From Larix kaempferi (Eukaryota > Streptophyta > Pinopsida > Pinales > Pinaceae): a stretch of DNA of 64,000 nt. The translations under genes were made by a program, and so were the position numbers. The first letter of the stretch is position 1. Each line of letters opens with the position of its first letter. Location of the stretch: NCBI GenBank assembly GCA_027924585.1, contig BSBM01000232.1, positions 24,339,501-24,403,500 of the forward strand. The letters are read 5' to 3'. Of the stretch, positions 44,827 through 55,849 are shown piece by piece. The notes under the pieces were generated by a model. It searched no databases. It was not told where the DNA came from and was given only the letters and a program-made list of their open reading frames with translations.

Positions 44827-45283
44827 AGTCCTGCTGCACGAATTTCAAGAAGTTTGGCACAACTTTCGAGGTGTTGTTTTGGCACAGAAATCGAGACAGT
44901 TGGTTCAGTTTTGAGTTGCAGGTTGGCACAGAAATCAAGGCAAATTTCTGGGTGACTTTGGGTGGTTGAGATAAGTACATCTTTGACTGAAAAATTATTG
45001 TACTGAATTTTTTGCTGAAGAAATAAATCTCTCTCTCTCTCTCTGACTGGTTTTCCCTGTGGGGGTTTTTCCAGGGCTTATTTGGCCAAAAATTTCTGAG
45101 TCTGGAATTTTTTATGGCGTGCATGTTAAATTTAATTTTCTGCCTGTTAATGTGAATTTAAAGCGTGTTTACTGTTCTGAAATTTTCATAAGTAATTTCC
45201 AGCCAATGCAAAACTGGCTGGGGATGAAAAACACTGAAAACTTGGCATAAACCAGCAAGCTGCAAATACACAAAAAATTTACA

Positions 45284-45295
45284 TGGTATCAGAGC
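45284..45295 (+). other. Primer-binding site of copia-3
   Basis: TGGTATCAGAGC, complementary to the initiator tRNA-Met 3' end, immediately after the 5' LTR. Confidence 0.95.
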
Positions 45296-45406
45296 TTGGG
45301 GGCAAAAAACAGTATTATTTTGCAGACACACAGAAATTTCCAGAACTCAGTAAATTCAGAAATTTTCTTCTGTTAGTGAATAGCACTTTGTTGAGTTGGC
45401 TGAAAG

Positions 45407-46507
45407 ATGGCTACGGGACTTAGGTTGGAAGATAGGCTAGATGGGACAAGTAACTTTGTGCCATGGAAGGCTAGAATCTTGCTGATATTAGAGGAGAATG
45501 AACTATGGCAGGAGGTGGTCAGGAATACTCCAGCAAACCCCGTTCAGATTCCCGCTGCTACAGATGCAACAGCATTAACAGCCTTCAACAAGAAGGACTG
45601 TAAGGCTAGAAGGATAATCCTAGATGCAGTTAAAGATCATATCATCCCTCACATTTCAGGCAAGGCTAGGGCACATTTGATGTGGACAGCTTTGACCAGT
45701 TTGTATGAGAGTACCAATGAGAAGCGGAAGATGGTTCTCAAAGAGAAACTCAAGAGTATAAAGATGAATGGAGGAGAGGGAGGGACAGCTTACCTTACCA
45801 GGATATCTGCAGTTAGAGATGAGCTAGCAGCAGTTGGGGAGGTGGTCACTGCTACTGAGCTTGTGCGTACAGCAGTGAATGGGGCTTCAAAGCCCTGGGG
45901 TGCATTTGTGCAGGCTATAGTGGGCAGAGAAAACCTACCTTCTTGGGAGAGACTGTGGGATGACTTTGTGCAGGAGGAGACCAGGAGAGGTCTCGTACAA
46001 GGCAGTTCATCACAGGGTGGGGTAGATGAGGAGAACGTGGCTTTGACGGCAAAGGGGAAGAAGAAGAAGGGTCCCAAAAAGGGTGGGGCCAAGCAGCAGC
46101 AGCAGGGTGGGCAGAAGAAGGACTTGAATGAAATCAAGTGTTATGGTTGTCAAACATTTGGGCACTATGCTTTACAGTGTCCAAACAAGAAGAAGAAGAA
46201 GCGACAGCAGACTGCAACTTCAGCAGAGGTTGATGACTTTGGTGACAGATTTCAGAGGGAGTTTTCCCTGTGTACTGGACAGATTGAGAGAGAGAGAGCC
46301 TCTTTAGTTACCAGCACTGATGTGGATATGGAGATGGAGCATTCATTGTTGGCAGGCCATCGGACGAGTCCATCCACCACTAGTACTTGGTACATTGACA
46401 GCGGAGCTTCGAGCCACATGACAGGAGCTCGAGAGATGTTCTCCGAGCTATCACAGACAGGTACAGATGTGGAGGTTGTACTAGGTGATGACACTATTGG
46501 TAGGTGA
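45407..46507 (+). CDS. copia-3 gag and protease start
   Basis: The 366-residue open frame begins at the first ATG after the primer site. Residues ~10-190 form the copia-type gag (FVPWKARILLILEENELW..., ESTNEKRKMVLKEKLKSIKM). A Lys/Gln-rich basic segment lies at ~217-238 and a CCHC zinc knuckle CYGCQTFGHYALQC at ~245-258. The protease motif WYIDSGASSHMTG is at ~328-340. It ends at a TAG just after LGDDTIG because of a frameshift next to a 19-nt direct duplication (46482-46519). Gag itself looks intact and may be translatable. Confidence 0.9.
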   Translation: MATGLRLEDRLDGTSNFVPWKARILLILEENELWQEVVRNTPANPVQIPAATDATALTAFNKKDCKARRIILDAVKDHIIPHISGKARAHLMWTALTSLYESTNEKRKMVLKEKLKSIKMNGGEGGTAYLTRISAVRDELAAVGEVVTATELVRTAVNGASKPWGAFVQAIVGRENLPSWERLWDDFVQEETRRGLVQGSSSQGGVDEENVALTAKGKKKKGPKKGGAKQQQQGGQKKDLNEIKCYGCQTFGHYALQCPNKKKKKRQQTATSAEVDDFGDRFQREFSLCTGQIERERASLVTSTDVDMEMEHSLLAGHRTSPSTTSTWYIDSGASSHMTGAREMFSELSQTGTDVEVVLGDDTIGR

Positions 46508-48046
46508 TGACACTATGGGGGACCATTACATTTCAAAGGGAGTCTATGAGTCCCATGACTCTGAGGGATGTGTTATATGTCCCTGGGTTGAAGAAGAACC
46601 TTGTATCAGTTTCCACCATTGAGGACAGGGGTCTTGGGGTATGTTTCTCAAATGGGAGAGTACAGGTATTCCCCAAGACTACAGGAGTATCTACCCCCAT
46701 GGGCATTGGGGTTAGATGTGGAAAGTTGTACAAGCTCTTGTTTCAGCCGCAGCAACCTCTAGCACACAGCAGCAGCAGTGAGCTATGTGAGCTATGGCAT
46801 CGGAGGATGGCCCACCTACATCACCCAGCTCTGAGATTGTTGAGGAGCATGTTACAGGTTTACCCAAGTTCAGCACTGAGCAGGGGGTGTGCTTTGGGAA
46901 AGTACACCAAGACTGTTTTTCCAAGGAGTGACACTAGAGCAGCAGGAGTGCTTGACTTGATCCATTCTGATATTTGCGGTCCTATGTCATCAGTATCTTT
47001 GACTGGTTTTGAGTACTACATCATCTTCATTGATGACTACTCCAAGAAGACCTGGATCTACTTCTTGAGGAGCAAGAAGTCACCCTTAGTTTTGAGTGTC
47101 TTCCAAGGGTTTAAAGCCATTGTGGAGAAGCAGGCAGGGAGGAAGATTCAGATGTTGAGATCAGACAATGGGGGTGAGTATACCTCCAAGGAGTTCGATG
47201 CTTTTTGCAGACAGGAGGGTATACAAAGACAGCTAACAGTTCCCTACACTGCTGAGCAGAATGGAGTAGCAGAGAGGAAGAACAGGTCGATTGTGGGAGC
47301 AGCGAGAGCAATGCTCCATGATCAGGGGTTACCGTTCTTTCTATGGGTCGAGGCATGCAGCACTGCAATTTATCTGCAGAACAGGAGTCCTCACTGAGCT
47401 TTGGGGAGGAAGACTCCTGAGGAGATGTACATAGGCAAGACGCCTGAGGTGAGCCACTTCCGCATATTTGGTTCTTTGACTTACTCTCACGTCCCTTCTG
47501 AGAAGAGGACGAAGTTTGAGCCCACTGCAAAGAGAGGCATCTTTGTGGGATATGATGAGACTTCGAAGGCCTATCGGCTTTACATTCCCGGCCAGAAGAG
47601 AGTTGTAGTAAGGCGGGAAGTGAAGTTTGATGAGGAGAGAGCCTTCAAGAAGTCCAGAGAGTTAGAGCATAAGGAGCCACCAGCTCCCACACCTCAGTTT
47701 ACACAGGTTTCTTCGATACAGGTTTCAGGTCCACAAGTTTCCGGAGTGACTGGATCACAGAGTACAGGCACAGCTCCTACAGGTTCAGTGGTTCAGGTGA
47801 CAGGTACTTCAGGGACAGGTTCAGGGACAAGTTCAGGTTCTGGTTCGCAGGTTACAGGTTCTTCAGCGACTGGTTCATCAGTCACTGACCCTCGGGGTGT
47901 TAGACCTTCTGCTTCTGGGAGTTCCTCAAATGAGGATAGACCAGTATGGGAGGAGCCTTCAAGGAAGAGGAAGCCTAAATGGCTTCAAGACACCTTGAAG
48001 GAAGCAGAGGCATTTGGTAGACCCAGGAGGAGATCAGGACAGTAGT
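46504..48046 (+). pseudogene. copia-3 protease end and integrase
   Basis: The frame continues with LRDVLYVPGLKKNLVSV (pre-integrase) and the zinc domain (LWHRRMAHLHHPAL... CALGKYTKT). Catalytic positions are in LIHSDICGP, LRSDNGGEY and EQNGVAERKNRS. One TGA at 47395-47397 interrupts it and would be explained by a C-to-T change at a CpG. After it come the integrase C-terminus (HFRIFGSLTYSHVP, GIFVGYDETSKAYRLY) and a long Ser/Thr/Gly-rich linker (about residues 95-175 of the second stretch). It ends with TAG at 48043-48045. Confidence 0.9.
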
Positions 48047-49643
48047 GATGCCAGACAGATTGGGGATGGCTCTTCTTGCGAGTCTTCGTGACTCTGAGCC
48101 TTCCACATTTGAGGAGGCTTCTCAGCATCAGGTATGGAGAAATGCCATGATAGAAGAGTGCCATTCCATCATGAAGAATGATGCTTGGGAGATAGTGCCG
48201 AGACCAGAGGGAAAGTCAGTCGTGACTTCCAAGTGGCTTTACAAGATAAAGCATGCTGCAGATGGCAGTGTGGAGAAGTACAAGGCTCGGTTTGTGGCTC
48301 GAGGGTTTTCACAGGTTGAGGGAGTTGACTATGATGAGACTTTTGTGCCAGTTGCTCGTTATTCTTCCATCAGAGCAGTGATATCTATAGCAGCAGAGAT
48401 GGGTTGGAAGATCCACCAGATGGATGTGAAGACCGCATTTCTTAATGGTCTTCTGCAGGAGGAGGTGTACTTAGAGCAACCACAGCGATTCGAGATTCAT
48501 GGGAGAGATTCTCATGTGTGCAGACTGAGGAAAGCCTTGTATGGACTGAAGCAAGCTCCTAGAGCTTGGTACTCCAGGATCGATACATACTTGACATCGA
48601 TGGGTTTTCAGAAGAGTGAGGCTGATCCCAACCTATACTACATTGTGGTTGGTGGAGATCCTCTCATTCTTTTGTTATATGTTGATGACTTATTTATCAC
48701 AGGGGATGAGCGTCTCATTGCACATTGCAAGAGAGACCTTACTGCGGAGTACGAGATGACTGACATTCGGTTGATGCATTACTATCTGGGGATGGAGGTT
48801 TGGCAGGAGCCTGGACATATTTTCCTAGGACAAGGGAAGTATGCAGTTGATATTCTGAGGATATTTCGGATGGAGGACTGCAGGCCGATGTCTACACCTA
48901 TGATCACCAACTGGAAGCAACTTCATGCTTTTGAGGGTAAGTTGGTGGATCCTACACTTTACCGTCAGCTCATTGGATCGTTGATGTATCTGGTCAACAC
49001 CAGGCCAGACTTGTGTTTTGCGGTGAACACTCTTAGCCAGTTCATGGTGGCGCCTAGGAGTGTACATTGGACTGCCGCAAAACATGTGCTGAGATACCTA
49101 GCAGGTACAGTGGACTTTGGTTTGGACTACAGGGGTTTGGGTGGAGTCAGCTTGGTTGGTTTCACAAATTCAGACTAGGCAGGTTATGTGAGGGATCGAA
49201 AGAGCACTTCTGGTTGTTGTTTCAGTTTGGGCTTGGTAGCAGTGTCGTGGTTCAGTCGGAAATAGAAGTCCGTTGCATTGAATTCTGCCGAGGCTGAGTA
49301 TATGGCAGCTAGTCAGGCTACTTGTGAGGCACTATGGCTTCGCAAGTTATTGGTAGATTTATTTGATCAGGAGCTTAGACCTACGGTGATCTATTGTGAC
49401 AATCAGAGTTGCATTCAGCTCTCTGAGAATCTGGTGTTCCATGACAGGTCAAAGCACATTGAGATCAGGTACCATTTCATCCGTGACTACATCCAGAGAG
49501 GAGCAGTTGAGTTGCAGTATATTTCCACTGATGAGAAGGTAGCAAATATCCTGACGAAGTCTTTGGGGAGGGGGAAGTTTGTCTTCTTCAGAGACAAGTT
49601 GGGAGTGATGCAGAACACCTTCCTCGGTAAGAGGGAGTGTTAG
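48045..49643 (+). pseudogene. copia-3 reverse transcriptase and RNase H
   Basis: RT runs from WRNAMIEECHSI through [37 protein letters not shown] and the catalytic LLLYVDDLFITG to YRQLIGSLMYLVNTRPDL. RNase H begins with FTNSD followed by TAG (49177-49179) in place of the usual Trp. Another TAG lies at about 49264. It continues with SAEAEYMAAS, CDNQSC and HIEIRYHFIRD to the stop at 49641-49643. All main RT motifs are intact. Confidence 0.92.
49629..49637 (+). other. Polypurine tract of copia-3
   Basis: AAGAGGGAG overlaps the end of the RNase H frame and directly precedes the 3' LTR. Confidence 0.85.
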
Positions 49644-50763
49644 TTTTGTACCTAGGGAAGTGTTCCCCAAGTGACTTTTGCCTAAACTCACTTAGAAGGG
49701 AGAAAAAGGTGACCCTCACATTAAATGACTTAGTAAAAGCATTTAATGAGACTTTATAAACTCAAAGTCACTTTTTGATAAATTTAAGTGGGTGAGGGAA
49801 ATTAATATTTATGAGAAATAAATGGAGCATTTAATTTCCACTGTTGATCTAAATCTATCTCATGCATTGGATTTAGAAAACCCTAGGGTTTGAACAAAAA
49901 GCATTGAGGGAGGCATTTGACATTCACTTTTGAGAGATTCAAGTGAAGAGAAGAGAAGAGAAGAGAGAGCAGCACGATTTCCAAGGAGAGATTTTCCAAC
50001 ACAGGAATCGAGGAGGTTTCCAGCATTTATTACAGGCACATTTCCCAAGGCATCCATACAGTCGTACTTTCTACACAGTTGTCAAGGCGTCCGTACAGTC
50101 GTACTTTTGGCACAGTTTTTGAGGCATTTGTACAGTCGTACTGTCTGCACAGTTTTTGAGGCATCCGTACAGTCGTACTTTCTGCACAGTTTTCGAGGCA
50201 TCCGTACAGTTGTACTTTTCTGCACAGTTTTTGAGGCGTCCATACAGTCCGTGCAGTCGTACTTTCTACATAGTTTTCGAGGTAGTCCTGCTGCATGAAT
50301 TTCAAGAAGTTTGGCACAGCTTTCGAGGTGTTATTTTAGCACAGAAATCGAGATAGATTTGTGGCACAGAAATCAAGACAGATGGTTCAGTTTTGAGTTG
50401 CAGGTTGGCACAGAAATCAAGGCAGATTTCTGGGTGACTTTGGGTGGTTGAGATAAGTACATCTTTGACTAAAAAATTATTGTACTGAATTTTTTGCTGA
50501 AGAAATAAATCTCTCTCTCTCTCTGACTGGTTTTTCCCGTGGGGGTTTTTCCAGGGCTTATTTGGCCAAAAATTTATGAGTCTGAAATTTTTTATGGCGT
50601 GCATGTTAAATTTAATTTTCTTCCTGTTAATGTGAATTTACAGCGTGTTTATTGTTCTGAAAATTTCATAAGTAATTTCTAGCCAATGCAAAACCAGCTA
50701 GGGATGAAAAACACTGAAAACTCGGCATAAAACAGCAAGTTGCAAATACACAGAAAATTTACA
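49638..50763 (+). mobile_element. 3' LTR of copia-3
   Basis: 1126 bp, the same ends as the 5' LTR. It is 60 bp longer, because the ~37-bp array has six instead of five copies (50048-50285) and a further ~24 bp around 50340-50385 is duplicated. Confidence 0.95.
50048..50285 (+). repeat. 37-bp tandem repeats in the copia-3 3' LTR (6 copies)
   Basis: Same unit as at 44628-44826. Individual copies have diverged independently of the 5' array. Confidence 0.92.
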
Positions 50764-50768
50764 ATGAG

Positions 50769-51433
50769 AATATAGAAGGTATGTTGCAATGCATACAAAG
50801 GGTGTTCCCTGATCAAGTGGCTCAAGACTACATCCATTTCCAATTACGAAGGCAAGGTTTAGATTATCTTCTCTAACCCTAGGCTATGAGAGATCGAGAT
50901 CAACGTCCCTCTACTTAAGATGGCTTCCAATACTTGCAGCTAGGGCATAAGCTAGGAACCTTTAGGGTTAGGTAGTTAAGCACTAACTAGGGAAAATATG
51001 GAAGTCCAAGGCCCAAATTGACAATGGAGAGCTCCCGTAAAGGAAGGTATCCTCAAGAAAGTAGATAAAATGCTAACATAAAACCCTAAGTCAACCTAAA
51101 GCACTTTATGAGCAACATTAGACCTACATTAAGAGAAAGTATGTCAACATTAACCAAGAGATGAGCAAGAGTTACCTTAGCTCATCCTTGAGCATGAGTT
51201 ATTTCAACCATTCTTAGCATCCACTTAGCAAGGGCACATAAGAAACCCTAGATTCATCCACCAAGCAAGAAAAAATTCATCTAAGAGAGGTGCGCACTAG
51301 CTCAATAGCTCATAAACCAAGAGAAAGATGAAAAATATCATAATTTGAACCCATGCCCATCTGATTTTACAATGATTTTATATGTGTAAAAGTTCTAGCC
51401 CAACTATGATAGTTATCAAAGAGGTAGCTTGAA
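50769..51433. other. Non-coding DNA between copia-3 and the LINE fragment
   Basis: No gene, repeat or element end is recognised. Confidence 0.4.
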
Positions 51434-51905
51434 TTAAATACAGCCCCACATGGACTTATAAAACTCACGAGGCAGACCATCCAACCCTGGAGATTTTCCA
51501 TTTTTCATAGACATGAGAGTTGCATGTAGCTCTTCTTGCATCAAACTCTGCTCTAATCTGTCCTTATCGCCAATCGAAACTTTGTAGGGGACCACTCTAC
51601 AACAAGCATCACAAGCGGCCAAGACACCATCAAACAAGGAATAAGGTGAAAATATGGCCTAGAAATGGTCACTAAACATACCCTGAATCTCAGTCGCATT
51701 CTCAGCAATGGATCCATCCACTCTATGGAGCCCTAGCACCTTCTCTGTTGCAGCCTTCCTTTTCAAGAAGTCAAAAGAAAACTTGGACCTCTCGTATGAA
51801 TCCGCTATAACCGAGAGCAGACCCTAGCTCCTTGAGCAATGTACTCCTCCCCACTTCTCAACAAATATATCTTCAAACTGTAAAACAAAGACTTACCTTG
51901 ATTTT
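51434..51905 (-). pseudogene. L1-type LINE reverse transcriptase fragment
   Basis: Minus-strand reading shows SKFSFDFLKRKAATEKVLGL, then a stop, then the RT block 0/1 signature ELHATLMSMKNGKSPGLDGL followed by PREFYKSMW. This is the conserved start of plant L1 LINE RT. The rest of the RT is absent, so it is a truncated, dead fragment. Confidence 0.8.
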
Positions 51906-52146
51906 CTTACCGAATGTCATTCTTGCCAAGGAGATGGAAAGTATGACCTAAGCAACACATCCTAACTATCCTAAAACAGTCTAAAGTGTCCTCGGCAATG
52001 GCGCCAAAAATGTTAACAGTCAAACTAGCAGTCTTTGTGTTGAATTTTAACTTAGCAGTATAATTTCCATCTCTCTCATCTTTTAATTTCATAATTCATT
52101 TCATCCCACAATTATAGCATCATTCATTTGTGGCGGAAAATAAAAC

Positions 52147-52440
52147 AAGGATCACTAAAAGATAACCATGCACAAGAGACGCAAAGATTTATCCTAGGAA
52201 ACCCAAATGGGAGAAAACCCAGCAAACTTTTCTCAAAAGATATTAATGTTAAATTTCATACATTCATAGCATAATAATTCAATTGCATAAACAAGATCAC
52301 TAAAAGAAAGGCAAAGCACAAAACAATAACAACAGAGTTTATCCTGGAAAACCCAAACGGGAGAAAACCCAACAACCTTCGTATAGAGATAATAAATCCA
52401 AGATCACAATACAATCATAAAAGAGAAAAGATGGAAATAC
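52147..52440 (-). repeat. 146-bp tandem duplication in the copia-4 LTR leader
   Basis: Both copies contain (A/G)GATCACTAAAAGA, TTTATCCT(A/G)G and AAACCCAAA(T/C)GGGAGAAAA, starting at about 52147 and 52293. Confidence 0.85.
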
Positions 52441-52558
52441 TTTCCAAAAGTAGAAACCCCAAAACAATCTTCTTCTCCAGCAGATGCGAACTTCTCTCTT
52501 CCAAGTGATGCGAACTTGAGTGAATGAGTGAGTGTGATAATGAGGTGACTTTACCTCT

Positions 52559-52566
52559 TATTTATA
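52559..52566 (-). promoter_or_regulatory. TATA box of the copia-4 LTR
   Basis: TATAAATA on the minus strand, the same position in the LTR as in the two sister copies. Confidence 0.6.
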
Positions 52567-52814
52567 CAAGTGCAAAACTGAGTTTTACCCTAGGTGAGCC
52601 GACTTCTCTATTTGACTGGGCCGACTACACTTGGGAGGCAATTTATAATTTAAATTTAATCTTTTCTTTTTCTTCTTTTCACCCCAAGGTTTACATTGAT
52701 TCTTTCAAGGGTTTACATAGTTAATTACATCAAGTTCATCTCCCTTAGGAGGTACAATCAAATACAATAGAAATACAATAAATAATATCTTCCGAAGTTG
52801 CACAAAATCCAACA

Positions 52815-52823
52815 CTCCCTCTC
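52815..52823 (-). other. Polypurine tract of copia-4
   Basis: GAGAGGGAG on the minus strand directly before the LTR start TGTTGG. Confidence 0.75.
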
Positions 52824-53039
52824 AACAAGGAAGGTATTCTTCGGTCTTCATTAGCATCACGATCATTTGGGTTTCATCTATACATCTATATTGTCTCCAT
52901 CATCTCTATACATATTGAAGGTTGTCAGCACAGTCTTAGTCCTTCGAGAAGTGTCTTCATGCATCAACTTCACCAGTCCTTCAGTAAGTCCAGGAGAATC
53001 ACTCGATCCTGGATATCTGAGATATTAGCTATACCATCT

Positions 53040-53400
53040 CTGTTATACCATTTGCTACCTGTCTATCTCATATGTCGATGGGATTTCTCCCATACCTGGC
53101 TGAGATCCCAGACGAGCAAATAGGCACGACCATCTACTACCTGTTTGTCTCATCAGTCAATGGGGTCCTCCCATACCTGGCTGAGAACCTGAAAAAGTAG
53201 AGGTACCTGTGCAATCACACGGCCATCTACTACCTATCTGTCTCATCTGTCGATGGGATTGCTCCCATACCTGGATGAGAACCTGGACGAGCAGAGGCAC
53301 CTGTGTGAACCTGACCATCCACTACCTATCCGACTCATCTGCCGATGGGATTTTTCCCATCCCTGGCTGAGCACCTAGACGACGGAAGGTACCTGGGTGA
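53040..53400 (-). repeat. Tandem hairpin repeats (4 copies) in the copia-4 3' region
   Basis: Four units of about 87-92 bp. Three include a perfect ATGGGA....TCCCAT hairpin with a 4-base loop (53078-53093, 53253-53268, 53345-53360) and the fourth a slightly altered one near 53160. Each is followed by ACCTGGCTGAGA(A/T)CC. The position between RNase H and LTR matches the copia-1 array. Confidence 0.88.
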
Positions 53401-53434
53401 AAGCAAGGAAAGCATCTCGATGTCATCTTTCCCT

Positions 53435-55260
53435 CTAAAGGAGGGACGCGTTCTCTTCTACTCCAAGTCTTCCGTGAAAATATTCGAACTTCACCCTGGG
53501 AAGGGCCTTGGTGAGAACATCTGCAGTCTGGTCGTTTGTCAGCACGTACTGTAACTCGACCGCACCTTTCTGCACCATATCACGTATGAAGTGATACCGA
53601 ATCTCTATATGCTTCGACCTGTCGTGAAATACAGGATTCACTGACATCTGCACACAGCTCTGGTTATCACAGTGAATCACGGTCGGCTCTAGAATCTAGC
53701 CAAACAATCCTGCCAAGAGTTTACAAAGCCAAACTGCTTCTCCAGTTGCTGTACCAGCAGCCATGTACTCGGCCTTTGCAGTACTGAGTGCTACCGAGTT
53801 CTGCTTCTTGCTGCACTAGGAAATAACTGCCGAACCCAAACTGAAGCAAAATCCGAAAGTACTCTTCCTATCTGCAACACATCCGGCCCAATCTGAGTCT
53901 GTAAACCCCTGCAATCTCATGTCATAATCTGAAGCATATTTCAAACCATTCACATCGTACCACGCAAGTATCTGAGCACATGTTTTGCAGCAATCCAGTG
54001 AATCTGCCTCGGTTCACACATGAACTAACTAAGAGCATTCACAGCAAAACATATATCTGGTCTGGTGTTTGTCAGATACATTAATGACCCAATCAGCTGG
54101 CGATACATGGTGGGATCAATCAAATCTGAGTCTAAAGCAAAATCTCTCAGCTTCTTCCAATTCGCATCCATTGAAGTGGCCATGGACTTGCAGTCCAACA
54201 TTTTGAATCTCTTCAATATATCTATGGTGTACTTTCCTTGTCCTAGGAAAATCTCTTTCTGCCTCTGCCATACTTCGAATCCCAAGAAGTAGTGCATCAA
54301 TCCAAGATCCTTCATTTCAAACTCAGAGGCGAGGTTCTTTTTACACCATACGATAAGTTTCTCATTTCCTGTGAGAAACAGGTCATCAACATATAGTACC
54401 AAAATCAGTGGCTCATCATCTACAACCTTGTAGTAAAGGTTGGGGTCTACATCACTCTTGGTAAATCCCAAGCTCACCAGGAATCTGTTTATCCGTCCAT
54501 ACCAAGCATGAGGTGCTTGCTTGAGTCCATACAGTTCCTTTTTCAATCTGCATACATGGGACTCCTTTCCGTGGACAATAAACCCATCTGGTTGCTCGAT
54601 GTAAACTTCTTTCTCAATAACACCATTGAGAAAGGTTGTCTTCACATCCATCTGATGCAACTCCCATCCCATAGCTGAAGCAATAGCAATGATCGATCTG
54701 ATGGAAGTATATCGAGCCACAGGAGAAAATGTCTCATCATAATCGACTCCCTCTTTCTGAGAGAATCCTCTAGCAACAAATCAGGCCTTGTGTTTTTCAA
54801 CACTCCTATTTGCTCTATGCAAAGTCTATTGTGCCCATCTAGGCCTCTTCAATCCTACTGCCATATCTTTGGGAACATCAACTAGCTCAACTGGATCAAT
54901 GGAATCAATGGGTTCATCCTCTTCTGCTAGCTCCCTCTTAAACTGGAGGGGGAGATGATCTCATCTCCTTTGATTCTAGCATTTCTTCATCATCGATCTC
55001 CATGTCTGATCCTCTGCCTTTCCTAACAGCCATCTCTTCTTCAAAGGTCACATCCTTGCTGACTTCAATCTGTCTGGATCCTGGGATGTAGATTCTGTAA
55101 GCCTTTGAAGACACACTATATCCCACGAAAGTTCCCTTCTTGCCTGAAGGTTCTAACTTTGTTCTCTTCTTCTTAAGCACATGTATATCGACTGGACAGC
55201 CAAATATCTGAAGGTGGCCTACTTCTGGTTTCTGTGAAAGCTTCCTCCCAGGTCATCCTT
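53435..55260 (-). pseudogene. copia-4 integrase C-terminus, RT and RNase H
   Basis: RNase H end at 53435-53680 (HCDNQSCVQM, HIEIRYHFIRD, ADVLTKALPR). RT at 54025-54720 ([24 protein letters not shown], catalytic LVLYVDDLFLTG, YRQLIGSLMYLTNTRPDI). Integrase tail at 54938-55180 and a frame-shifted piece to 55260 (GTFVGYSVSSKAYRIYIPG). Stops and frame changes separate all pieces. It is a close relative of copia-1 and copia-3. Confidence 0.88.
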
Positions 55261-55840
55261 CTAGGCTGAGAGTCGTATTCCTGGAAGCTTCCGGTTGAAC
55301 ATCAACGGGATTCATGTGTCCACCACTTGTTCATGCGGAACAAGTCACATCATCCTTTTCTTGTAGGCCATATCACATGGTCTTTCCCCTACAAATCAAA
55401 TCCCCACTGATGATTAGTGACATTGCATAATCAATGTAATGACAATAGTTTACACAAACATCTCGGCTAATACTTTAGCACAACAATCATAAACATGTCT
55501 TCCAAACACATCTGGGAACTATCTGGATGTCTGTTATCTCCACTAGAACATGCCATCAAGAGTGTGCACTACTCTAAGCATGCAAGAAGGAGATATCATC
55601 TAGACTAGCTCCAACATGTGTTCATGAAATGTTGTGTAACTCAAATAAATAAAACAAGGTAAACTATATCAACTGCTCAACATACTTCCTGATAGATCTG
55701 CATATAATTAAGACATATAAGACAACACAGATCTATGTAAGCAAGAAAACCGAATACTTATCTCTTATTGTTTTTGTGTGCGGGCTCCCACTGCCTTCTT
55801 ATGGGAACCATGAGAGATCTCAGTTCTTGCAGTCTGGATC
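55261..55840. other. Non-coding gap inside copia-4
   Basis: No protease or integrase core is recognised, so this is either a deletion scar with unrelated DNA or strongly decayed sequence. Confidence 0.4.
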
Positions 55841-55849
55841 TTCATATCT

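Larger units (their letters stand above)
44218..45283 (+). mobile_element. 5' LTR of copia-3
   Basis: 1066 bp, starting TGTTAGTTTTGTACC and ending AAAATTTACA. TATA box TTTATAAA at 44333-44340. Five copies of a ~37-bp repeat lie at 44628-44826. Confidence 0.95.
44218..50763 (+). mobile_element. Full-length Ty1/copia retrotransposon copia-3
   Basis: Two LTRs (44218-45283 and 49638-50763), an initiator-Met primer site, gag-protease-integrase-RT-RNase H in copia order, a polypurine tract, and the 5-bp target duplication ATGAG (44213-44217 and 50764-50768). In the first 240 bases I count about six LTR differences, fewer per base than in the chromovirus, so it is probably a younger insertion. A few nonsense codons and a frameshift make it non-autonomous. 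Confidence 0.95.
52011..52814 (-). mobile_element. 3' LTR of copia-4
   Basis: On the minus strand it starts TGTTGGATTTTGTGC at 52814 after GAGAGGGAG, and ends GTTAACA at 52011 (804 bp). TATAAATA complement at 52559-52566. It shares the GGGTTTTC...GGATAAA leader block with the copia-1 LTR. It contains a 146-bp tandem duplication of the leader block (52147-52440). Confidence 0.82.

Noticed and set aside
44510-45124. ORFs of 87-201 residues in the copia-3 LTR, repeated at 49930-50604
   Set aside because: They are produced by the 37-bp repeat array and change frame between the LTR copies.
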